A DNA stretch of 64,000 nucleotides from Clostridium sp. K4410.MGS-306 (GTDB lineage Bacteria > Cyanobacteriota > Vampirovibrionia > Gastranaerophilales > Gastranaerophilaceae), in contig LARD01000007.1 in NCBI GenBank assembly GCA_000980375.1, positions 60,393-124,392 on the forward strand. The letters are read 5' to 3'. A program made the translations under genes and the position numbers. The notes below the pieces were generated by a model. The model was given only the letters and a program-made list of their open reading frames with translations, was not told where the DNA came from and made no database searches. Below are positions 8,570 through 17,228 of this stretch, one piece after another. The stretch's first letter is position 1; every line of letters starts with the position of its first letter.

Positions 8570-8876
8570 ATTAGATTAGGGATATGCGTATCGTCGTCTT
8601 TTATTTAAGGAGTATAGTGTTATTCTACACATACTTTTGTTGTATAAAATCATACATTGTTATGAATAATTTTTAAGTTGTTCATACATTTAAGCGATTA
8701 GCTCATGACTTCTTTAAAAAAATCATTATGCATGAATAGTGAAAGGAAAATCAGGGTTGTCAGGCATGTTGCTAATTTAGGCCAAATGTATGATTTCTGT
8801 ATAAAAAACTGTACTAAAACCCTTTTGTTCCGATAACGATAGTAGGGCAAATTTATCAAATCAAGGGTGTTAAAAT
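8570..8876. other. Intergenic region
   Basis: About 300 bases between ccdA and the TPR gene. I see no convincing gene. An AAGGAG at 8607 precedes a 19-codon GTG frame, too weak to call. Confidence 0.4.
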
Positions 8877-10355
8877 TTGTATAACAGTATTTATCCGGTA
8901 CAAATAAAACCATATGTTCCGCCGCAGAACAAAAAGGTTGGAAATAAAGAAGAGGAGCAAGAATCCTCTCAGTCGTCCGACCTTAATAAAGGCAGAAGAG
9001 CCTCCGGCTCAGAGTCTGCCGGTTCTTACGGTGCAACAGACCCTAACGGTAAAAGCAAATTTGAACGTCAGGAGTTTCCAAACGGTCAAAAAACCACAAT
9101 CGATTATTCAAAGTCTAAAGTAAACATTGCCCAGATTTTAACGGATTTTAAAAACACAGCCATTGCCATAGGCTCTCCGCCAAATATTATCCAGGAGGTG
9201 GAAAGCTATCTTAATATTGCGGAATCAGAATCTTTAAAAAACGAACCCAATAAAAAAAGAATACAGTCTAATTTAAAAAATGCCTCAAATATCCTTGATG
9301 AATTTATTTCAAAAACCCTGAACAAAAACTCAAAGGTTGTTGAAAACTGGATAGATGCCCTGTTTTTGCAGCAGGTAAACTACAAATCAGACCCCACAAC
9401 AGTCAATGAGGATTTTCTTGTCAAACTGCCTGACAAAGAAACAGGCGATATGAAGCCTATTTCAAAAAACCTGTCACAGCAGGCACAAAAGACAGAAGAA
9501 CCACCCGCACAATCAGCGCAACCGGCCCCTGTCAACGAACAGCCGCAGCTTCAGCAGGCTGAGCCGGTTGCACCCTCAAACCCAAATGTTTATATTCCAC
9601 AGGATAGCGAAGTAAAAAAAGCGTTTATTCAGGGTAAAAAATACTCTGCCATAAATCAAACGGATAAAGCACTTGCGGCTTTTCAATCTGCTCTTGAGCG
9701 CTCACAAGTGCTGGGCGATACAAATGCGCAGGGCATGATTTGTTTTGAGATGGGGCAGATTTATGATAAAAATGACAACCTTGAACAGGCCCTTAATTTC
9801 TATAATCAGGCTCATCAATCCACAACAGACAACAATCTTAAGGCAAGAGCATATTACTCCATGGCACAGATTTATGACGATGTTGTATATTTTGAACCTG
9901 CGATGAATCATTACTTCGCCGCAATTTCTTTTGCGGGCGAAGCCGACAACCTCAATGCCCAGACCCGTGCTCTTTCTGATATAGGGGATATGTACGCGGA
10001 AAGATACGATATTCAAAACACATACACCTACTATGGCGCTGCCAAAAATATTGCCCTTGAAACCAATAATACTAAGACCATGGGCGCCACATGGTCACGC
10101 TCGGGAGATGCTTTGACCATGGTTAACGAAAACGTTAACGCGCTGCAGGATTACAAAGCTTCGGCCAAATTCTATGAACAGTCAGAGTCTCCCGTAAAAA
10201 CAGCAAGAAACTATGAGAAAGCTTCTGTTGTCATGCTGAAACTCGGCAACAGAACAAAAGCAAAATCACTCCTTGAAAAAGCTCAAAAGATTGCCCTTAG
10301 TGCTTCTGATAATGATTATGCCCAAAAAATCCAAAAACAGTTGAATGTTATTTAA
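8877..10355 (+). CDS. TPR-repeat protein
   Basis: 492 residues, starting at TTG 8877 with AAGGGTG about 8 bases upstream. No in-frame ATG occurs for more than 190 codons, which supports the TTG. The first 70 residues are disordered (Pro, Glu, Ser, Gly-rich). A helical region follows, then a Gln/Pro/Ala linker near 200-235. From about 245 to the end there are at least five tetratricopeptide repeats, for example FEMGQIYDKNDNLEQALNFY and YSMAQIYDD. TPRs mediate protein contacts; the partner is unknown. There is no signal peptide. It precedes the aro operon but is separated by 76 bases. Confidence 0.85.
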   Translation: MYNSIYPVQIKPYVPPQNKKVGNKEEEQESSQSSDLNKGRRASGSESAGSYGATDPNGKSKFERQEFPNGQKTTIDYSKSKVNIAQILTDFKNTAIAIGSPPNIIQEVESYLNIAESESLKNEPNKKRIQSNLKNASNILDEFISKTLNKNSKVVENWIDALFLQQVNYKSDPTTVNEDFLVKLPDKETGDMKPISKNLSQQAQKTEEPPAQSAQPAPVNEQPQLQQAEPVAPSNPNVYIPQDSEVKKAFIQGKKYSAINQTDKALAAFQSALERSQVLGDTNAQGMICFEMGQIYDKNDNLEQALNFYNQAHQSTTDNNLKARAYYSMAQIYDDVVYFEPAMNHYFAAISFAGEADNLNAQTRALSDIGDMYAERYDIQNTYTYYGAAKNIALETNNTKTMGATWSRSGDALTMVNENVNALQDYKASAKFYEQSESPVKTARNYEKASVVMLKLGNRTKAKSLLEKAQKIALSASDNDYAQKIQKQLNVI

Positions 10356-10431
10356 CACATTGCGATAAGGCCTGAATTAACTTATAATTGCCTTATAATT
10401 GGATTATCAGACTATTGAAAGCCGCAAATAA

Positions 10432-11526
10432 ATGAACAAATTTAGATTTTTAACCTCGGGCGAATCCCACGGAATATGCCTGAACGCAATAATAGAAGGC
10501 ATGCCTTCAAATATAACAATAGACAAAGACTTTATCGATGAGCAACTTGCCCGCCGTCAGCAGGGATACGGCAGAGGCGGCCGCATGCAGATAGAAACTG
10601 ACAAGGTAAAAATTTTATCCGGAGTACGTTTTGGCAAAACAACAGGCGCACCTGTTTGTTTGGAAATTCAAAATAAAGACTGGCAAAACTGGACAGTGCC
10701 AATGTCTGTGGAGCCTGTTAATATGTCTGACCCCGATATAGCAGAAGCTGTTGAGGCTAAAAAAATTACACGTGTCCGCCCTGGCCACGCAGACCTTTCG
10801 GGTGCAATAAAATACAATCAAGACGATGTGAGAAACGTCCTTGAGCGCTCAAGCGCAAGAGAAACAGCCTCCCGTGTGGCTGTGGGTGCTGTTGCAAAAT
10901 GTCTTTTAAAAGAGTTTGGAATCACAGGCTCTTCTAAAGTGCTGCAAATAGGCAATGCCTTTGAAGAAGAGTCAATGAAAAAAGAAATTGATAATGCAAA
11001 AGAAAAAGGCGACACCCTTGGCGGCAGCTTTGAAGTGAGATTTACAAATTTGCCTGCGGGTTTAGGGTCTTTTGTAAACTGGGACAGACGTCTTGAAGGT
11101 AGATTGGCACAGGCTTTGATGAGTATTCCTGCAGTAAAAGCCGTTGAAGTCGGAGCGGGTGTCCAAGCTGCGTCTTTAAGCGGTTCGAATATGCATGACG
11201 AGATTTTTTACAACCCTGAAACAGGCTGCTATTACAGAGAAACCAACAACGCAGGCGGTATTGAAGGCGGGATGACAAACGGGGAAGATGTGGTTTTGAA
11301 AGTAACAATGAAAGCAATCCCCACAATGAAACAACCGCTGCAATCAGTTGATATAAAAACAAAAGAGCCTTATACCGCTCATTTTGAACGCTCAGATACC
11401 TGCGCTGTGGAAGCGTGTGCAGTAGTCGGCGAGGCCATGGCTGCAATAGTGCTTGCAGACGCATTTTTAGAAAAATTCGGCGGCGACAGCCTTGAAGAAA
11501 TAAAGAGAAATTTTAACCGTGGATAA
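10432..11526 (+). CDS. aroC: Chorismate synthase
   Basis: Catalyses the last shikimate-pathway step, EPSP to chorismate, using reduced FMN. 364 residues, the normal length. The N-terminal signature TSGESHG, the RRQQGYGRGGRM motif, the central SSARETASR motif and GGIEGGMTNG are all present. It is the first gene of an overlapping aroC-aroK-aroB operon; its stop overlaps the GTG start of aroK. No strong Shine-Dalgarno sequence is visible before the ATG. Confidence 0.97.
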   Translation: MNKFRFLTSGESHGICLNAIIEGMPSNITIDKDFIDEQLARRQQGYGRGGRMQIETDKVKILSGVRFGKTTGAPVCLEIQNKDWQNWTVPMSVEPVNMSDPDIAEAVEAKKITRVRPGHADLSGAIKYNQDDVRNVLERSSARETASRVAVGAVAKCLLKEFGITGSSKVLQIGNAFEEESMKKEIDNAKEKGDTLGGSFEVRFTNLPAGLGSFVNWDRRLEGRLAQALMSIPAVKAVEVGAGVQAASLSGSNMHDEIFYNPETGCYYRETNNAGGIEGGMTNGEDVVLKVTMKAIPTMKQPLQSVDIKTKEPYTAHFERSDTCAVEACAVVGEAMAAIVLADAFLEKFGGDSLEEIKRNFNRG

Positions 11527-12046
11527 CAAAAAAAATATAGTATTAATAGGCATGATGGGTGCGGGAAAAAGCACGATAGGGCATCTTTTGGATGAAAAAC
11601 TGCATGATTTTTTGTATCTTGATATCGATAAAGAGATAGAAAAACTTGCGCAAAAGCACATCCCCGAAATCTTTGCACGTTATGGCGAATCACATTTCAG
11701 ACAGCTTGAGCATAACATGATTGAAAAATACTCAAACTACCACAATCAGGTGATCTCAACCGGCGGCGGTGTTGTGGAGAATCCTGATAATATCAAGCTG
11801 TTAAAGAAAAACGGGGTTGTTTTCTACTTAAAAGCCTCTGCTGATGAGCTGTATTCAAGGGTGAGCAAAGCTCATCAAGGCAGCCGCCCGATGCTGAACC
11901 ACCCAAACCCTAAACAAAGACTAAAAGAGCTGATAGAAAGACGAGAGCCCTTTTATAAATTAGCAGATTTTGAAATAAATACCGAAAACAAAGACCTTTT
12001 ACAAATTACAGATGAGATTTTAAAAAACTATGACTCAATTGATTAA
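11519..12046 (+). CDS. aroK: Shikimate kinase
   Basis: Phosphorylates shikimate at the 3-OH. 175 residues. The P-loop GMMGAGKST, the shikimate-binding DIDKEIE with FARYGESHFR, the STGGGVV motif and the lid (RPMLNH) are visible. It starts at GTG 11519, overlapping the aroC stop by 8 bases, which indicates translational coupling. Its 3' end overlaps aroB by 17 bases. Confidence 0.96.
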   Translation: MDNKKNIVLIGMMGAGKSTIGHLLDEKLHDFLYLDIDKEIEKLAQKHIPEIFARYGESHFRQLEHNMIEKYSNYHNQVISTGGGVVENPDNIKLLKKNGVVFYLKASADELYSRVSKAHQGSRPMLNHPNPKQRLKELIERREPFYKLADFEINTENKDLLQITDEILKNYDSID

Positions 12047-13139
12047 TCTAAAAGTTGATATACCGGAAAAAAATGCATACAGCTACGATATCCTGATAGG
12101 CGAAAACCTTCTTGCGCAGGCTGATAAACTTGTTAAAAAATATTCAAAAGCAAATAAGTTTTTGATTGTAACAAACGAAACCGTGGCCGGACTTTACAGG
12201 GATTCTTTAAAAATAGATAATGCTTTCTGGCTTGTTTTAAAAGATGGGGAAGAATACAAAAATTTTGATAATCTCAAACTTATTCTCGATGCAGCCGTAG
12301 AGCACAGACTTGAGAGAAAAGACTGTATAATTGCCTTTGGCGGTGGTGTAATAGGTGATATGGCGGGGTTTGCTGCTGCGAGTTATATGAGAGGCTGCGA
12401 TTTTATCCAGATACCCACAACTCTTCTTGCGCAGGTGGACTCTTCTGTCGGCGGAAAGGTTGCGATTAACCATGAACACGGAAAAAATCTTATCGGTGCT
12501 TTTTATCAGCCAAAGCTTGTGCTGGCCGATATTTCAACTCTGAAAACGCTTGATTTAAGACAGCTTAAAACAGGGCTTGCGGAAGTTTTAAAGTATGCTT
12601 TTATTGAAAAATCGTGCGGTACCTCTTCAATTTCAAATTCTAATGACAGGCTTTTTGATTTTTTACAGCAGTATAAAAAAGATATATTTGCACTCAAGAG
12701 TGATACTATGTCGCGGCTTGTTGAAATCTGCTGCACGCTGAAAGCCTGTGTTGTTAATCAGGATGAAACTGAAAAGGGGCTTCGTGCAATTTTAAACTTT
12801 GGTCATACTTATGCTCATGCTATTGAAAATCTGACTAACTACACTGTTTACACGCATGGCGAGGCTGTTGCCATGGGGATGAAAATGGCGTTTAATCTAT
12901 CTTTAAAACGCGGATTTGTCGACAATAACTATTACAATCAAGCGATTGAATTAATTGAACACTATGATATTGCGCCAAAAGGTGCGGCTTTTGACAAAGA
13001 AAAATTTTATGACGAGATGTTTTTGGACAAAAAAGCACAAGATGGCAAAGTCCGTTTTGTCTTGCCAAACGGTCATTACAGCGTGGTAATTGTCTCGGAT
13101 TCGTCTAAAGAACAGGTGCTTGACAGTCTTGGATTGTAA
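12030..13139 (+). CDS. aroB: 3-dehydroquinate synthase
   Basis: Converts DAHP to 3-dehydroquinate with catalytic NAD and a divalent metal. 369 residues, usual length. DGEEYKN, the NAD-binding GGGVIGDMAGFAAA, PTTLLAQVDSSVGGK and the metal-ligand region NFGHTYAHAIE followed by HGEAVAMGM are all present. It is the last gene of the aro operon. A loop around residues 193-208 (SCGTSSISNSND) is a small insertion compared with typical AroB. Confidence 0.97.
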   Translation: MTQLINLKVDIPEKNAYSYDILIGENLLAQADKLVKKYSKANKFLIVTNETVAGLYRDSLKIDNAFWLVLKDGEEYKNFDNLKLILDAAVEHRLERKDCIIAFGGGVIGDMAGFAAASYMRGCDFIQIPTTLLAQVDSSVGGKVAINHEHGKNLIGAFYQPKLVLADISTLKTLDLRQLKTGLAEVLKYAFIEKSCGTSSISNSNDRLFDFLQQYKKDIFALKSDTMSRLVEICCTLKACVVNQDETEKGLRAILNFGHTYAHAIENLTNYTVYTHGEAVAMGMKMAFNLSLKRGFVDNNYYNQAIELIEHYDIAPKGAAFDKEKFYDEMFLDKKAQDGKVRFVLPNGHYSVVIVSDSSKEQVLDSLGL

Positions 13140-13213
13140 CAGAGTTGTAATAAACTAACAAAATTTTTTATATTGGCTACTTAAACCTTTTGTTAAGAAA
13201 GGATATTGTATTA

Positions 13214-13801
13214 ATGATAAATAACATGCGTCCAATTTCATTTGGTACAAAATTTGGAAATGACGTTAAAGAAAAATTGCTGCTGGCACAATCAAATGGT
13301 TTATTAAAAGAAGAACATCTAACAGTGTTGGAAGACTTGAGTAATGACGGTTCAGATTCGTTTTTGAAACTGAAAGAGGATAATTGGTGTGTAAGCCATC
13401 TTTATGTTGATAGTCCGGTTATTATAAAAGCAAAAGATATTGTTGAAACAGCAGCTAATAACACTCCAGTTGATGACAAACATTACAGAAAAACGCTCAA
13501 GTCATTGAAAAACGAACTTGAAAACGACAAGAAAAACATGGCATTGTTTGATCAAGGTATTGTCGTAGATGAAATTACCGGCACAAATTGGATGCGCAGA
13601 TATCATTCTACAAAGTTTGATATGGCAGCATTTTTGAAATGTTTTACAAAAAAAACAAATCTTTCAAAATTAATAACTAAAAAAGAAAATGCTGTTAATA
13701 AAAAAATGACAGAGCATATATCCGATATAGCAAGGCTAAATGCCGAATATTACAAAAATAAAAGCAGTTTTGAAGAAAGACTGCATAAATTGTTTGATTA
13801 G
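13214..13801 (+). CDS. Hypothetical protein
   Basis: 195 residues from ATG 13214, which has AAGGA about 11 bases upstream; the TTG at 13190 lies before that site. The N-terminus MINNMRPISFGTKFG carries the short ISFG tag that recurs in small orphan proteins of this type of genome. The rest is charged and helical, without membrane segments or a known domain. It ends 6 bases before the stop of the convergent XRE gene. Function unknown. Confidence 0.7.
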   Translation: MINNMRPISFGTKFGNDVKEKLLLAQSNGLLKEEHLTVLEDLSNDGSDSFLKLKEDNWCVSHLYVDSPVIIKAKDIVETAANNTPVDDKHYRKTLKSLKNELENDKKNMALFDQGIVVDEITGTNWMRRYHSTKFDMAAFLKCFTKKTNLSKLITKKENAVNKKMTEHISDIARLNAEYYKNKSSFEERLHKLFD

Positions 13802-13807
13802 TATTAT

Positions 13808-14029
13808 TTAGTCATGAAAATTTAATAAATTTTCTATGTCAGTCTCTAAAAACTGTGATAATTCAAGGATTTTGACAAGTGACATATTTGCTTTTCCGCC
13901 TTCAATTATCGAAATATATTTTTGAGAAACATTCATTTTTTCAGCAAGATGCTCTTGTGTTAAATCTTTGCGAATTCTTTCAATTTTAACATTTTTGCCG
14001 AATTTTTTAAGTAAACTTTCTCTATTCAT
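13808..14029 (-). CDS. Small XRE-family repressor
   Basis: 73 residues, almost entirely a Cro/C1 helix-turn-helix: LTQEHLAEKMNVSQKYISIIEGGKANMS (about residues 23-50). It has no sensor domain, as in autoregulated single-domain repressors. It is divergent from the HAD-like gene at 14116, and the shared 80-base intergenic region holds a 16-bp palindrome. TATACT lies 8 bases before the ATG with no Shine-Dalgarno sequence, so its mRNA is probably leaderless. Confidence 0.9.
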   Translation of the reverse strand: MNRESLLKKFGKNVKIERIRKDLTQEHLAEKMNVSQKYISIIEGGKANMSLVKILELSQFLETDIENLLNFHD

Positions 14030-14049
14030 AACTTATAAGTATATAAATA

Positions 14050-14103
14050 TTGACTTATAAATAGAATTGACGTATAAGGTATAAAATACTATTTATAAAT
14101 AGT
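14050..14103 (+). promoter_or_regulatory. Promoter and palindromic operator for the HAD-like gene
   Basis: TTGACT (14050-14055), 17 bases, TATAAG (14073-14078) form a plus-strand promoter. A perfect 16-bp palindrome ACTATTTATAAATAGT (14088-14103) covers the expected start point. Its half sequence TTATAAATAG also occurs at 14055-14064. It is the likely binding site of the divergent XRE protein. Confidence 0.6.
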
Positions 14104-14115
14104 AGGATAGTGGAT

Positions 14116-14457
14116 ATGAAAAAATTAATTCTGATTGATTTGGATGGAGTATTAAATAAATATTCTGGTGACTTTCGTCCTGATTACATCCCTCCATTAA
14201 ACTCTCAGGCAGAAGATATGTTAAAAAAACTGCATAAGCGTTATAATTTGAAATTATTTACAACAAGAAATGCAACCCTTGCCGCACAGTGGCTGTCAGA
14301 AAACAATCTTGATTCTTATTTTGTTGGCATAACAAATATAAAAGAATTGTGTTGGCTTTTCATAGATGATAGAAGTATTTGTTTTGATGGGGATTATGAA
14401 ACTTTATATGAAAAAGTTAAATATTTTAAGCCCTGGTATAAAAAAGTAGAAATTTAA
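14116..14457 (+). CDS. HAD-superfamily phosphatase-like protein
   Basis: 113 residues from ATG 14116, chosen because AGGA lies 9 bases upstream; the GTG at 14110 is too close. Motif I is DLDGVL, where the first Asp is the expected nucleophile. TTRN resembles motif II (Thr). A later Lys-Glu and FIDDR resemble motifs III and IV. The size suggests a cap-less HAD enzyme acting on a phosphoester; the substrate is unknown. Divergent from an XRE repressor through a shared operator region. Confidence 0.75.
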   Translation: MKKLILIDLDGVLNKYSGDFRPDYIPPLNSQAEDMLKKLHKRYNLKLFTTRNATLAAQWLSENNLDSYFVGITNIKELCWLFIDDRSICFDGDYETLYEKVKYFKPWYKKVEI

Positions 14458-14458
14458 A

Positions 14459-14484
14459 AAAAGGAGCGATTATCGCTCCTTTTT
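14459..14484. terminator. Bidirectional terminator
   Basis: GGAGCGA and TCGCTCC form the stem, flanked by A-runs on one side and T5 on the other. It lies between the convergent HAD-like gene and the aminotransferase gene and serves both strands. Confidence 0.85.
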
Positions 14485-14487
14485 ATG

Positions 14488-15636
14488 TTAAACAAGATTT
14501 TCAATGGCTGCTTTGACGCCGGAGCCTAATTCAAACTTGTAACCGAGCTTGTGAAGGCTTGCCTCAAGCGAGCTTACAGCTGCGAGCACATCTCTGTCGC
14601 AGACAAAGCCGAGAGTTCCCATTCTGAAAATTTTGTCTTTCAAATCATTCTGTCCGTTTGCAACCACAATGTCAAAGTCTTTTTTCAGAGTGCTTCTTAT
14701 ATCAGGCACGCTGATACCTTCCGGAGGATAGATTGAAGTGATTGCGTTTGAAGCAATCGCGTCATCTTCTACCATTGGTTTTAGTCCTATTGCTTTAATT
14801 GCAGCACGAAGCGCCTTTGCATGTTTTGCGTGGCGTTTAAGTATATTTTCCAGTCCGTCTTTTTTCATCATTTTTAGAGCCTCATTCAAAGCCACAATGA
14901 GATTAACAGCAGGTGTGTAAGGTGTGGAATTTGCTCTTACTGATTTTCTGTATGCGCTCCAGTCAAAGTAGAATGACGGGTGTTTGCACTGTTCGTGCAT
15001 TTTGAATGCTTTTTCGCTTGCTGCTAAGAAAGCCAGCCCCGGTGGAATCATAAAGCCTTTTTGAGAACCGGAAATCAGTACATCAATTCCCCATTCATCC
15101 ATTTTGCACTCGATTGCGCCGACAGAGGTTACGCCGTCAACAACTGAAACAGCACCGTGTTCTTTTATCAATGCAACAAGCTCTTTTAAGGGATTTGTTA
15201 CGCCTGTTGCGGTTTCGTTATGTGTTAGAGTAACGATTTTAATTTCTTTGTTAACATCGGCATCAAGTCTTTCTTTCAAAACTTTCGGGTCTATTGCTTT
15301 GCCTGCTTCTACCTCAATTTTTTCAACATCAGCTCCGAGTTTTGCTGCTATTTTTGCCCATCTTGCGCCAAAGTTTCCTATCACAAGCGAAAGAACTTTA
15401 TCACCCTCGTTTACAAGGTTAGACAAAGCGCCTTCCATAGCTCCGGTGCCGCTTGAAGTATAAATAAACACGTCGTTTTGTGTTTGAAAAAGCCATTTTA
15501 AATCCGCATAAGTTTCTTCCAGAATTGCGGAAAATTCCGTGCTTCTGTGCCCAATAGGGTGTTTTGCCATAGCAAGCAGTATGCTTTCGGGAACGGGTGT
15601 AGGGCCGGGAATCATCAAAAATGTTTTATCTCTCAT
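14488..15636 (-). CDS. Class V aminotransferase (alanine-glyoxylate/serine-pyruvate type)
   Basis: 382 residues, PLP-dependent fold type I. The N-terminal MIPGPTPVPESI and HRSTEFS, the cofactor region SSGTGAMEGAL, VDGVTSVGA and the Schiff-base lysine in SGSQKGFMIPPG fit the alanine-glyoxylate/serine-pyruvate aminotransferase branch. Cyanobacterial homologues of this branch have been labelled the small subunit of a soluble hydrogenase, but the fold is an aminotransferase. It probably interconverts serine or alanine with glyoxylate or pyruvate. Monocistronic, with a terminator shared with the gene on the other strand. Confidence 0.92.
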   Translation of the reverse strand: MRDKTFLMIPGPTPVPESILLAMAKHPIGHRSTEFSAILEETYADLKWLFQTQNDVFIYTSSGTGAMEGALSNLVNEGDKVLSLVIGNFGARWAKIAAKLGADVEKIEVEAGKAIDPKVLKERLDADVNKEIKIVTLTHNETATGVTNPLKELVALIKEHGAVSVVDGVTSVGAIECKMDEWGIDVLISGSQKGFMIPPGLAFLAASEKAFKMHEQCKHPSFYFDWSAYRKSVRANSTPYTPAVNLIVALNEALKMMKKDGLENILKRHAKHAKALRAAIKAIGLKPMVEDDAIASNAITSIYPPEGISVPDIRSTLKKDFDIVVANGQNDLKDKIFRMGTLGFVCDRDVLAAVSSLEASLHKLGYKFELGSGVKAAIENLV

Positions 15637-15708
15637 TATATAAACTCCTCAAATCTTATAAGACAAAATTATTGTCTCATATTTTTTGGAATTTATAAAG
15701 CAGATTTT

Positions 15709-16104
15709 TTAATGGCAGCTATGTCCGCAGGAATGCCCTTCTCCATGGTGGTGTTGGTGTCCTTCGCCGTGATGGTTGCAATTTGGAGAAGTTGTCTGTT
15801 CCAATGTGCCGTTTAGCAAAGCATTCACAGCTTCGTCAGCGCTGCCTGAAATACCCGCAAAAATTTCAATGCCGGCTTGCCCAAGAGCATTAACAGCACA
15901 TCCGCCGATTCCTCCGCAGATGAGTTTGTCAATATTTTCATTTTCCAAAAGCTGGGCAAGCGCGCTGTGGCCTTCTCCGTCAGAAGAAAGTATTTTTGAA
16001 GAGATGATTTCGTTGTTTTCTATTTCATAAATTTTGAACTGTTCTGTATGGCCGAAATGCTGAAAAACGTTTTGATTTTCATCATAAGTAACTGCAATTT
16101 TCAT
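15709..16104 (-). CDS. NifX/NifB-associated cofactor-binding domain protein with His/Cys tail
   Basis: 131 residues. The first about 105 residues match the dinitrogenase iron-molybdenum cofactor domain: MKIAVTYDENQNVFQHFGHTEQF at the start and ICGGIGGCAVNALGQAGIEIFAG in the middle. Such stand-alone proteins bind Fe-S or metal clusters and are common in non-diazotrophs. The C-terminal 25 residues are a metal-binding tail made mostly of His, Gly, Glu and Cys. No nif genes are near. It lies between the aminotransferase and the beta-lactamase-fold gene, same strand. Confidence 0.88.
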   Translation of the reverse strand: MKIAVTYDENQNVFQHFGHTEQFKIYEIENNEIISSKILSSDGEGHSALAQLLENENIDKLICGGIGGCAVNALGQAGIEIFAGISGSADEAVNALLNGTLEQTTSPNCNHHGEGHQHHHGEGHSCGHSCH

Positions 16105-16144
16105 AACTGTTTAAACTCCTTTATTACTGCTTAAATCAATATTA

Positions 16145-16960
16145 TTATATAGCAAAATCAAAATTTATAACCAGTCCTGATGAGCACTCACGGAATGATT
16201 TTAAAGAACTGAGCATACATTGAGCTTTAAAACCCGTGCAGTGGCAGGGGTAAAGTGTTTCTAAATTCAGGCTTTCTAGGTAGTTAAACGTCAATTCCAG
16301 CTGTCTTTTAGGCGCATTTATCAAATGCAGGCCGCCTATTATTGAGTGGATTTTATGTGTTTGAAAAATTTCTTGAGCGTATCGGCAGATGTTTACTATG
16401 CCGGAGTGAGAGCAGCCTGTTAAAATAACGATTCCTTTTTGCGTGTTGATTGCAAGTGCGCTGTCGTCAGGTACAAAATCGGGTTCTTTTGTTTCTTTAT
16501 TAAAACCGACAGGTGATTGTGCTTCAAAATCGTTTTGTCTTTTGATTCGTCCTAAAAATGCAATATTGCTTGAGATAAAATACGGTTCCTTTGTGTAGAC
16601 GGGAGTGAAGTATTTTTCAATCTCCTGTTTGGACACGGGGCAGCCAAACTCTCCGTCGCAGTCGTAGCGCTGTTTAAACGCTTCAGGGCAGGCAACAAGA
16701 AACGGCTTTGATTCTTTTACAATTTCTTTAAAATACTTTAACCCCCCTGTATGGTCGTTATGTCCGTGAGACAGGACAACGTATCCGGCCTGACTAAGGT
16801 CAATTCCTGCTTTTTTTGCATTTTGTAAAAACACATCAGAATAACCCGTATCAAAAAGGATTTTTTGTCCGGATGCTTCGACATAAACACAAAACGCCGG
16901 CTCGCCAAGATAATATTTGTCGATACTCGTATTATTGTCCGCTAAAATTGTTAATTTCAT
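16145..16960 (-). CDS. Metallo-beta-lactamase-fold hydrolase
   Basis: 271 residues. The metal motif SHGHNDHTGG (near residue 64), a later TGCSHSG and IIGGLHL, and the C-terminal PCHCTG match the family annotated as dihydropterin-RFAP synthase-like or cyclic-phosphate hydrolase-like MBL proteins. It is cytoplasmic with no signal peptide. It is probably co-transcribed with the NifX-like gene 40 bases downstream, a pairing that suggests a metal-linked role. Substrate unknown. Confidence 0.88.
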   Translation of the reverse strand: MKLTILADNNTSIDKYYLGEPAFCVYVEASGQKILFDTGYSDVFLQNAKKAGIDLSQAGYVVLSHGHNDHTGGLKYFKEIVKESKPFLVACPEAFKQRYDCDGEFGCPVSKQEIEKYFTPVYTKEPYFISSNIAFLGRIKRQNDFEAQSPVGFNKETKEPDFVPDDSALAINTQKGIVILTGCSHSGIVNICRYAQEIFQTHKIHSIIGGLHLINAPKRQLELTFNYLESLNLETLYPCHCTGFKAQCMLSSLKSFRECSSGLVINFDFAI

Positions 16961-16988
16961 ATTTAGAAGATACCATTAATTTATGCAT

Positions 16989-17014
16989 AAAAAAAGAGCC
17001 ATCCAGCTCTTTTA
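16989..17014 (-). terminator. Terminator of tRNA-Glu
   Basis: AAAAGAGC (16992-16999) pairs with GCTCTTTT (17006-17013). On the minus strand it ends in a T-run just after the tRNA. Confidence 0.8.
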
Positions 17015-17017
17015 AAA

Positions 17018-17093
17018 TGGTACTCCCAAGGGGATTTGAACCCCTGTCGCATCCGTGAAAGGGATGTGTCCTAGGCCTCTAGACGATGGGAGC
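17018..17093 (-). tRNA. tRNA-Glu (TTC)
   Basis: The minus strand begins GCTCCCATCGTCTAGAGG, the typical D-arm of tRNA-Glu. The anticodon loop is CTTTCAC with anticodon TTC. T-arm GGGGTTCAAATCCCC follows and the 3' CCA is encoded (17018-17020). A terminator follows. Confidence 0.96.
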
Positions 17094-17228
17094 CTATCGG
17101 TTTGTAAAAATAATATATCGAAGACATAATTTAATGTCAACAAATTGTTTACATTTTTGTTTACAGATTTGAAAAACACTGTTATTTATAGTAAATTTCT
17201 TGTATAAGCGAGGGGGCATAAATAGAAT

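Noticed and set aside
8617-8676. 19-codon GTG frame with AAGGAG four bases upstream
   Set aside because: Too short, spacing too tight, and composition like random AT-rich DNA.
8698-8913. Minus-strand 71-codon ORF before the TPR gene
   Set aside because: It overlaps the start of the TPR gene and reads like low-complexity AT-rich translation without a ribosome binding site or family features.
15709-16104. Nitrogen fixation gene
   Set aside because: Only the NifX-like domain is present and no nif structural or cofactor genes lie nearby; such proteins are common in non-fixers.
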